From assembly GCA_964394445.1 (NCBI GenBank), contig CAYMXO010000060.1, forward strand, positions 1-10,488: a stretch of DNA of 10,488 nucleotides, read 5' to 3'. Numbering within the stretch: position 1 is the first letter of the stretch; every line of letters begins with the position of its first letter. The notes below the pieces were generated by a model. The model was not told the origin of the DNA. It saw only the letters and a program-made list of their open reading frames with translations, and did not search any database. Below are positions 5,459-10,488 of this stretch, piece after piece. This stretch comes from Thiopseudomonas sp964394445 (lineage in GTDB: Bacteria > Pseudomonadota > Gammaproteobacteria > Pseudomonadales > Pseudomonadaceae). A program made the position numbers and the translations under genes.

Positions 5459-6988
5459 TCAGTCCTTCAGAAATGCCTTGAAGCGGAACAGCTCGGTCAG
5501 GCGGTAGCCGCGGTAGCGGCCCATCGCCAGCATGAAGCCAACCATCACCAGCAGTACGCCGGGGAAGGTAAAGACAAAATAGTTCAGCTCCTGAATGCTC
5601 ATCAGGTAGTGGGCCAGGGTTGCGGCAAACAGGGTACCAACGGCCACCTTGAAGGCCGTACCGCCACCACGCTCTTCCCAGGTAATCGACAAGCGCTCGA
5701 TGGTCATGGTCAGGATTACCATCGGAAACAGGCTGATCGACAGGCCGCGCTCCAGCCCCAGCTTGTGGCTGAACAGGCTGATGACGGCAATCAGTACGAC
5801 AACAAAGGTCAGCACTACGGACAGTCGCGGCAACATCTGCAGCTTCAGATGCTCCAGATAGGAACGCAACGACAGACCCAGTGCGGTGATCAGGCTGAAC
5901 AGCAGGATGCCGAAGCCCAGCTGGGTTTCGCGAAAGGCGAGGGCGATCAGCACCGGGGTAAAGGTGCCCAGGGTTTGCAGGCCGCCCAGGTTGCGCAGGA
6001 TCAGAATCACCAGAACACCGATCGGGATCATGATCATCAGCTGGTAGGTCTGTTGTGTGCTCAGCGGCAGGCCGTAGAGGGAATAATCGAGGAAGCTGGT
6101 AGCACTGCTGGCGCTGCCGGTCAGCTGGGCCAGCCGAATCGCGTTGATTTCACTGCTGTTGATGGTGAAGGTCACCTGCGGGCGGCTACCGCCTTCCAGG
6201 TTGAACAGCGGCTCGTTGCCGTACCACCAGATCAGGCGGTCGGACGGCAGACCCTGCTGTCCGGTTTGCGGGTTGAAGTAGAGCCATTTTTTGCCGTTGA
6301 AGCTGCGAATCCACAGCTCCGGTTCCTGTCCGGTTCCGTCATCGAGGCGCAGGGTGTACAGGCGCTGCATGGGTACCTTGGCAATCGACAGGACCAGATC
6401 AATCACGTCGGCCATGCGTTCCGGGGTCGGGTTGCCACCCAGAAGCAGCTTGCTGTTGTCGTCGCTCCTGTCGTTGACGCGCTTGATGGTTTCGCTGATG
6501 AAGGTTTCCACATCGGCCGAATGCTGGCGGATGGGGGCGAGCAGGGCTTCAGCGGCAATTTTTTCCATGCCCTCAACGGGAAGGCTTTCACGGAAGGTGG
6601 GCCCTTTCGGCTTGGGCTGGTCGGCACCATAGCGGGTGGTCAGAACCATGCGGTAATACAGGGTCTGCTTGCCGGTATTGCGGCGTGCCGACCAGGTGAT
6701 CAGGCGGTTGTCATCCTGGCGGTTGACGCTGACGCCGTAGTTTTTCGAAATAAAACTTTCATTCAGGCTGGTGTAGTTGTCACCGAGCGGCGGGACATAC
6801 ATCTGCAGCTTGACCGGCGCGTTACCGGTGGCATGAAACTCGACCTTGGCATCAATGTTCCACAGGTTGTCGGTCTCGTGTTCGGTGACCGGAATCTTGA
6901 GCACCAGAATCTGGTAGGCGGTAATCAGCACACCAAGGCCGACCAGCGCGGCGATCAGTACTTTTAGGTGCAGGTTCAGTGAACGCAT
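5459..6988 (-). CDS. Inactive transglutaminase-like domain fused to a seven-helix membrane domain
   Basis: The protein has 509 residues. One N-terminal membrane helix (about 8-30) is followed by a soluble region of roughly 280 residues (31-312). A C-terminal bundle of about seven helices follows (near 314-333, 338-352, 354-374, 388-407, 412-430, 446-464, 470-489), ending in a basic tail. Basic residues at both ends predict both termini in the cytoplasm and the soluble domain in the periplasm. The whole protein contains no cysteine, so the Cys-His-Asp triad of active transglutaminases cannot exist; the domain is probably a binding module. It sits between the protease gene (six-base gap) and the ATP-grasp gene (four-base gap). 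Inference: it links the periplasmic protease to the cytosolic ATP-grasp enzyme. The family assignment comes from architecture and gene order more than from any single motif. Confidence 0.85.
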   Translation of the reverse strand: MRSLNLHLKVLIAALVGLGVLITAYQILVLKIPVTEHETDNLWNIDAKVEFHATGNAPVKLQMYVPPLGDNYTSLNESFISKNYGVSVNRQDDNRLITWSARRNTGKQTLYYRMVLTTRYGADQPKPKGPTFRESLPVEGMEKIAAEALLAPIRQHSADVETFISETIKRVNDRSDDNSKLLLGGNPTPERMADVIDLVLSIAKVPMQRLYTLRLDDGTGQEPELWIRSFNGKKWLYFNPQTGQQGLPSDRLIWWYGNEPLFNLEGGSRPQVTFTINSSEINAIRLAQLTGSASSATSFLDYSLYGLPLSTQQTYQLMIMIPIGVLVILILRNLGGLQTLGTFTPVLIALAFRETQLGFGILLFSLITALGLSLRSYLEHLKLQMLPRLSVVLTFVVVLIAVISLFSHKLGLERGLSISLFPMVILTMTIERLSITWEERGGGTAFKVAVGTLFAATLAHYLMSIQELNYFVFTFPGVLLVMVGFMLAMGRYRGYRLTELFRFKAFLKD

Positions 6989-6994
6989 GAATAA

Positions 6995-7552
6995 TTACTC
7001 GGACAGACTGTTGTCGGGTTGGGTCAGGAGCGGTTTACCGGCTGTCATGCTGAGGGCCGGGTCAACAATGGCGCCAAGGGCCTTGAGGCCGCGCGCACCC
7101 AGCAAGAAAGGGTATTGGAACGCACTGCGGTCGGTAAGGTTCACTTCAATTTGCTGCTGACGCTCGCCCATCTGCAAGGTCAGCTCGATGACCGGGCGGG
7201 CGCTGTAGGTTTTTTCTTCTTCTGCATCAAAGTCATCGGCGCGTCTTTTAATGCGTGACACCCGCGCCAAAGGCAGCTCATACACCTGCTCCGGTGCTTT
7301 TTCCCAGGCCAGCTGGAAACGCACCCAGGATTCGCCGTTACGCTTGAAACGCTTGATGTTGCGGGCGCTCAGGGATGACGTGGTGGCCCCTGTATCCAGC
7401 TTGGCTTCAAGGCCTACGCCCAGATCGGTCAGGTATACCTGTTCGTGCAGGCCGAAAACCTGTTTGTCGGCATAGGGGGTTGCAGTGGCGATACCTGTCA
7501 TGAAAAGTCCGCCCAGCAGGGGAAACAGAATGCGCGAAAAACTCTGGAACAC
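6995..7552 (-). CDS. Exported retropepsin-like aspartic protease (RimK-associated type)
   Basis: The protein has 185 residues from a GTG start. Residues 1-28 (MFQSFSRILFPLLGGLFM...) look like a signal peptide; with no cysteine it is not a lipoprotein. The retropepsin active-site motif is KLDTGATTSSLSA (51-63, catalytic Asp53). The expected second hydrophobic-glycine segment is YPFLLGARGL (147-156), followed by VDP. Such single-lobe proteases act as dimers. Some databases label them ATP-dependent zinc proteases, but no zinc motif is visible here. GTG at 7552 was chosen because AGGAG (minus strand, 7562-7566) lies nine bases upstream and it yields a proper signal peptide. A longer reading from ATG 7648 would begin inside the likely promoter and bury the signal peptide 32 residues in. 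It is the first gene of the four-gene operon. Confidence 0.82.
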   Translation of the reverse strand: MFQSFSRILFPLLGGLFMTGIATATPYADKQVFGLHEQVYLTDLGVGLEAKLDTGATTSSLSARNIKRFKRNGESWVRFQLAWEKAPEQVYELPLARVSRIKRRADDFDAEEEKTYSARPVIELTLQMGERQQQIEVNLTDRSAFQYPFLLGARGLKALGAIVDPALSMTAGKPLLTQPDNSLSE

Positions 7553-7639
7553 TCTATGGAACTCCTGGTGATAAATCGGGGGTAAAGCAGAACCGGCGCC
7601 GGACCTCCAGAAGAGGCAGTCCGGAGCGACAGCTTGCGC

Positions 7640-7668
7640 AGTGTACATGGAAAAATCTGTCTTTTTAA
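7640..7668 (-). promoter_or_regulatory. Candidate sigma-70 promoter of the protease/7TM/ATP-grasp/pabB operon
   Basis: On the minus strand TTAAAA (7663-7668) and TACACT (7640-7645) are separated by 17 bases, each matching four of six consensus positions. Transcription would start near 7632-7634, giving a leader of about 80 bases before the GTG at 7552. This placement argues against translation from the ATG at 7648, which falls between the two hexamers. Confidence 0.5.
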
Positions 7669-7820
7669 GTGTGATATGGATGCTTTTGCGCGAACGTCAC
7701 CTGCCAAACCGCGCTGACTCCGCTTTGTTTGCCTGCAATTGTTTACGCTGAAAAATAAGAGTGCAGATGCATCCGAAAGGTTCTGCGTATTCCGGGTGTG
7801 TACGACCTTGGTGGCAATAT
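7669..7820. other. Divergent intergenic DNA without a gene
   Basis: The gap between the protease operon and the methylcitrate operon (7553-7904, about 350 bases) holds no credible coding frame or RNA gene. Its left part carries the leader and promoter of the protease operon, and its right part carries the GntR promoter and operators. This central stretch shows nothing recognisable. Confidence 0.6.
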
Positions 7821-7935
7821 TGTCAACAATCCATGTGGGTGTGTTGACACTGTTGCGGGGTTTCCGTAAATTTACTGCCAATTGTGTGCTCAGGTGTTAA
7901 CAATATGTTGCAAATAGCTGCTGAATCTGTCGACA
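7821..7935. promoter_or_regulatory. Four TGTYRACA octamers: candidate GntR operators
   Basis: TGTCAACA (7821-7828), TGTTGACA (7842-7849), TGTTAACA (7895-7902) and TGTCGACA (7928-7935) are all forms of one near-palindromic octamer. The first is embedded in ATTGTCAACAAT and the last two are followed by AT. Centre-to-centre distances are 21, 53 and 33 bp, close to whole helical turns. The second covers the -35 box, the third fills the space between Shine-Dalgarno and ATG, and the fourth lies in codons 8-11 of the GntR gene. A GT-AC core agrees with the general FadR-type GntR operator form. One further TGTCGACA occurs by chance inside pabB (3189-3196). Confidence 0.6.
7844..7872 (+). promoter_or_regulatory. 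Sigma-70 promoter of the methylcitrate operon
   Basis: TTGACA (7844-7849), a perfect -35 box, is followed after 17 bases by TAAATT (7867-7872), which matches four of six -10 positions. The transcription start is expected near 7879, leaving a leader of about 26 bases before the ATG at 7905. A GTG at 7884 could not be efficiently translated from this start. The -35 box lies inside a candidate GntR operator, so binding there would repress. Confidence 0.7.
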
Positions 7936-8624
7936 ATCAGGCTGGAGAGGGACATACCTTGTCCGAGCAGGTGTTTCGCACCATCCAGGCCGCGATTGTT
8001 ACAGGCAGCATTGCACCGGGCAGCAAAATTTCCGAACCCGAACTGGCCCGCACCTACGGCATCAGCCGTGGTCCGCTACGCGAAGCCATTCACCGCCTTG
8101 AAGGCCAGCGTTTGCTGGTGCGGGTACCCCATGTGGGTGCCCGGGTCGTATCCCTGTCGCATAAAGAGCTGATCGAGCTTTACGAAATTCGTGAGTCGCT
8201 CGAAAGCCTGGCTTGTCGTCTGGCGGCCGAACGCATGACGCGGCAGGAAGTGGAAGAGCTGCGCGAAATTCTCGCGACTCACGAGCGCGATGCTGCCTTT
8301 CAGGCCGGCATTGATTACTTCCAGCAGGAAGGCGATTACGACTTTCATTACAAAATCATCCGCGGCAGCCGCAATGAAATGCTCGCCAAGCTGCTCACCG
8401 AAGAGCTGTATCAGCTGGTGCGCATGTACCGCTTGCAATATTCCGCCACGCCAAACCGGCCGCAACAGGCCTTCAAGGAACATCACCGCATTCTGGACGC
8501 CATTGCCGAGGGCGACGGCGAGCTGGCCGAGCTGCTGATGCGCCGGCATATCGCAACATCCAGACGCAACGTCGAACGACATTATCAGGCCAGCAATGGC
8601 ACTCCATTATCTGTACGAGGTTAA
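7905..8624 (+). CDS. GntR-family (FadR/FCD subfamily) regulator of the methylcitrate operon
   Basis: The protein has 239 residues. A winged helix-turn-helix occupies about residues 18-84, with the recognition region PELARTYGISRGPLREAIHR (45-64). An FCD effector domain follows (about 88-225); its histidine pattern DFH (146-148), EHH (192-194) and RRH (213-215) suggests a bound metal and a small carboxylate ligand. By position it controls prpB and prpC and probably senses a methylcitrate-cycle intermediate. Repression is inferred from the operator over the -35 box. ATG 7905 was chosen over an upstream in-frame GTG at 7884 because AGGTG (7892-7896) lies eight bases before it and the GTG is almost at the transcription start. 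Its stop is two bases from prpB, and its last codons carry the prpB Shine-Dalgarno. Pseudomonads place a similar GntR gene, sometimes called prpR, in this position. Confidence 0.93.
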   Translation: MLQIAAESVDNQAGEGHTLSEQVFRTIQAAIVTGSIAPGSKISEPELARTYGISRGPLREAIHRLEGQRLLVRVPHVGARVVSLSHKELIELYEIRESLESLACRLAAERMTRQEVEELREILATHERDAAFQAGIDYFQQEGDYDFHYKIIRGSRNEMLAKLLTEELYQLVRMYRLQYSATPNRPQQAFKEHHRILDAIAEGDGELAELLMRRHIATSRRNVERHYQASNGTPLSVRG

Positions 8625-8626
8625 TT

Positions 8627-9517
8627 ATGAGCCGTAAAACTCCAGGTCAACTATTCCGTGATGCCGTAGCCGAGGAACGTCCGCTGCAGGTTGTCGGCGC
8701 GATCAATGCCAACCATGCGCTGCTGGCACAGCGTGCCGGTTTCAAGGCAATTTACCTGTCCGGCGGCGGTGTCGCTGCCGGTTCCCTGGGTCTGCCGGAT
8801 CTGGGTATTTCCACGCTGGACGATGTGCTGACCGATGTGCGCCGCATTACCGACGTATGCGATCTGCCGCTGCTGGTGGATGTGGATACCGGCTTTGGTT
8901 CATCCGCATTCAACGTAGCGCGTACCGTCAAGTCAATGAGCAAGTTTGGCGCTGCCGCCATTCATATTGAAGACCAGGTGGGTGCCAAGCGCTGTGGTCA
9001 CCGCCCGAACAAGGAAATCGTTTCCCAGCAGGAAATGGTTGACCGCATCAAGGCGGCGGTAGACGCACGTACCGATGACAGCTTTGTCATCATGGCGCGT
9101 ACCGATGCGCTGGCGGTTGAAGGCCTCAACGCTGCACTGGACCGCGCCGCTGCCTGCATCGAGGCGGGTGCCGACATGGTGTTCCCGGAAGCCATCACCG
9201 AACTGGACATGTACAAGACCTTTGCCGACCGGGTGAAAGCGCCAATCCTGGCCAACATCACCGAGTTTGGTTCCACCCCGTTGTACACCACGGAGCAACT
9301 GGCATCGGTTGACGTATCGCTGGTGCTGTACCCGCTGTCGGCTTTCCGTGCCATGAACAAGGCGGCGGAAAACGTTTACACCGCAATCCGTCGCGACGGC
9401 ACCCAGCAAAATGTGGTGGATACCATGCAAACCCGCATGGAGCTGTACGACCGCATCAACTACCACGCATTCGAGCAAAGCCTGGATGCGCTGTTTGCCC
9501 AGCAAAAAGGCAAGTAA
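8627..9517 (+). CDS. prpB: 2-Methylisocitrate lyase
   Basis: The protein has 296 residues, the normal PrpB length. This cytosolic, Mg-dependent enzyme of the isocitrate lyase/PEP mutase barrel family splits (2R,3S)-2-methylisocitrate into pyruvate and succinate, the last step of the methylcitrate cycle. Landmarks are YLSGGGVAAGSLGLPD (43-58), the metal-binding LVDVDTGFG (83-91, Asp85 and Asp87), HIEDQ (113-117), and the catalytic signature KRCGH (121-125), whose Cys123 acts in proton transfer. KRCGHRPNK separates it from isocitrate lyase. ACGAGG ending at 8620, inside the end of the regulator gene, serves as ribosome binding site six bases before the ATG. It is second in the operon, followed by a 135-bp structured gap before prpC. 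Confidence 0.97.
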   Translation: MSRKTPGQLFRDAVAEERPLQVVGAINANHALLAQRAGFKAIYLSGGGVAAGSLGLPDLGISTLDDVLTDVRRITDVCDLPLLVDVDTGFGSSAFNVARTVKSMSKFGAAAIHIEDQVGAKRCGHRPNKEIVSQQEMVDRIKAAVDARTDDSFVIMARTDALAVEGLNAALDRAAACIEAGADMVFPEAITELDMYKTFADRVKAPILANITEFGSTPLYTTEQLASVDVSLVLYPLSAFRAMNKAAENVYTAIRRDGTQQNVVDTMQTRMELYDRINYHAFEQSLDALFAQQKGK

Positions 9518-9530
9518 AAGCATGATGCAT

Positions 9531-9577
9531 TGCAGGCCGTCCTGAGGAACGTTGTCTGGACTCAAGGCCGGCCTGCA
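9531..9577 (+). other. Intercistronic hairpin between prpB and prpC
   Basis: TGCAGGCCG (9531-9539) pairs exactly with CGGCCTGCA (9569-9577). Inside this, CCTGAG (9541-9546) can pair with CTCAAGG (9561-9567) with one bulged base, leaving a loop of about 14 bases. A second hairpin, TGTTC/GAACA with loop TGCG (9590-9603), follows. No T-run follows either, so these are unlikely to be intrinsic terminators. A role in mRNA processing or stability, setting prpB against prpC output, is an inference. The 135-bp gap 9518-9652 shows no other feature. Confidence 0.6.
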
Positions 9578-9652
9578 TGTGAAAGAAGTTGTTCTGCGGA
9601 ACACATAAAGAAGTAGTAAGCGTCAATATAAAAACCTAAGAGGACTACACTC

Positions 9653-10488
9653 ATGGCTGAAGATAAAAAGAAAGTTTTGAGCGGCGCGGGTCTGCGCGGT
9701 CAAATTGCCGGACAAACCGCTCTGTGTACCGTGGGTAAAGAGGGTGCCGGCCTGACTTACCGTGGTTACGATGTTCGTGATCTGGCCAAGAACTGCAAGA
9801 GCTTTGAAGAAGTTGCCTATCTGTTGTGGTACGGCAAGCTGCCCAACCAGGCCGAGCTGGATGCATACAGCGCCCGCCTGAAAGGCATGCGTGACCTGCC
9901 GCAGCCCCTGAAGGAAGTACTGGAGCGCATTCCTGCCAGTGCTCACCCGATGGACGTGATGCGTACCGGTGTATCCGTACTGGGTACCCTGGAGCCCGAG
10001 CTGAGCTTTGACCAGCAACTGGATGTGGCGGACCGCCTGCTGGCGTCCATGCCTGCCATGCTGTTGTACTGGTACCACTTCAGCCACAACAACAAGCGCA
10101 TCGAGTGCGTGACCGACGAGCCGGATCTGGGCAGCCACTTCCTGGCGCTGCTGCACGGCAAGTCACCCAGCGCGCTGCACCGTGAAGTGATGAACGTATC
10201 GCTGACCCTGTACGCAGAGCACGAGTTCAACGCCTCCACCTTTACCGCGCGTGTCTGTGCGTCGACCCTGTCCGACCTGTACTCCTGTGTCACCGGTGCC
10301 ATCGGTTCTCTGCGTGGTCCGCTGCACGGCGGTGCCAACGAGGCAGCCATGGACCTGATCGACCGCTTCCAGACTCCGGACGAAGCCGTTGCCGAGCTGA
10401 AAGCCATGATGGCCCGCAAGGAGCTGATCATGGGCTTTGGTCACGCCATCTATCGCGAGTCCGACCCGCGTAACGAGGTGATCAAGGG
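9653..10488 (+). CDS. prpC: 2-Methylcitrate synthase, C-terminus cut by the window edge
   Basis: The first 278 codons plus two bases are present, about three quarters of a usual 375-residue protein. The enzyme condenses propionyl-CoA with oxaloacetate to 2-methylcitrate, the entry step of the cycle. The visible sequence runs MAEDKKKVLSGAGLRGQIAG, GLTYRGYDVRDLA (33-45), LLHGKSPS (166-173), LYAEHEFNASTF (186-197), then the active-site segments GPLHGGANEAAM (222-233, His225) and GFGHAIY (261-267, His264). The third catalytic residue, an aspartate, lies beyond the edge. GLTYRGYD and the EHEFNASTF segment are typical of methylcitrate synthases and type II citrate synthases; the prpB neighbour settles the choice. 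AAGAGGA (9638-9644) lies eight bases before the ATG. In pseudomonads acnD and prpF usually follow. Confidence 0.96.
   Translation, partial: MAEDKKKVLSGAGLRGQIAGQTALCTVGKEGAGLTYRGYDVRDLAKNCKSFEEVAYLLWYGKLPNQAELDAYSARLKGMRDLPQPLKEVLERIPASAHPMDVMRTGVSVLGTLEPELSFDQQLDVADRLLASMPAMLLYWYHFSHNNKRIECVTDEPDLGSHFLALLHGKSPSALHREVMNVSLTLYAEHEFNASTFTARVCASTLSDLYSCVTGAIGSLRGPLHGGANEAAMDLIDRFQTPDEAVAELKAMMARKELIMGFGHAIYRESDPRNEVIK

Noticed and set aside
5387..6967. Plus-strand open frame of 526 codons opposite the transglutaminase/7TM gene
   Set aside because: It is a frame shadow: the minus-strand gene has clear membrane helices, operon spacing and family architecture, while this translation is rich in Gln, His and Gly without domains and lacks its own promoter or Shine-Dalgarno.
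7884..7904. Upstream GTG start for the GntR regulator
   Set aside because: It would lie about five bases after the predicted transcription start and has no Shine-Dalgarno, whereas ATG 7905 has AGGTG eight bases before it.
8933..9604. Minus-strand frame of 223 codons opposite prpB
   Set aside because: It is antisense to an unmistakable PrpB sequence and looks like codon-usage mirror sequence.

Overview
The window looks like a chromosomal segment of a Pseudomonas-like gammaproteobacterium. The reasons are the close resemblance, from memory, of the coding starts at the two ends to pseudomonad CysI and PrpB/PrpC, the order GntR regulator-prpB-prpC, and the presence of 24-bp REP-type palindromes. 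Genus cannot be fixed from the sequence alone. No tRNA, rRNA, CRISPR array, insertion sequence or prophage gene is visible; the content is mostly housekeeping plus poorly characterised conserved genes.

Layout from left to right. (1) The N-terminus of a nitrite/sulfite reductase hemoprotein (cysI) leaves the left edge on the minus strand. It is divergent from a plus-strand gene for a single-pass membrane protein with a very long coiled coil. (2) A minus-strand pair, lemA and a GIDE-domain membrane protein carrying a canonical EF-hand loop, occupies 1248-2719. A REP doublet lies beyond its 3' end, and a 226-bp cluster of REP-like palindromes lies upstream between it and the next operon. (3) A tightly packed minus-strand operon occupies 3127-7552, read from right to left: exported retropepsin-like aspartic protease, inactive-transglutaminase/7TM membrane protein, ATP-grasp (RimK-like glutamate-ligase family) protein, and a divergent PabB. 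Gaps are 4-6 bases. (4) The plus-strand methylcitrate (propionate catabolism) operon starts at 7905: a GntR/FadR-type regulator, prpB and prpC, the last cut by the right edge.

How the genes work together. The GntR protein probably controls its own operon. Four copies of the octamer TGTYRACA lie within 115 bp around its promoter and start codon, one of them covering the -35 box. PrpC condenses propionyl-CoA with oxaloacetate and PrpB later splits methylisocitrate, so the operon detoxifies and uses propionate. In the central operon, predicted topology puts the protease and the transglutaminase-like domain in the periplasm and the ATP-grasp enzyme in the cytoplasm, with the 7TM protein spanning between them. 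This is the least understood system in the window and the best candidate for new biology. The pabB gene at its end feeds folate synthesis and may simply be co-transcribed.
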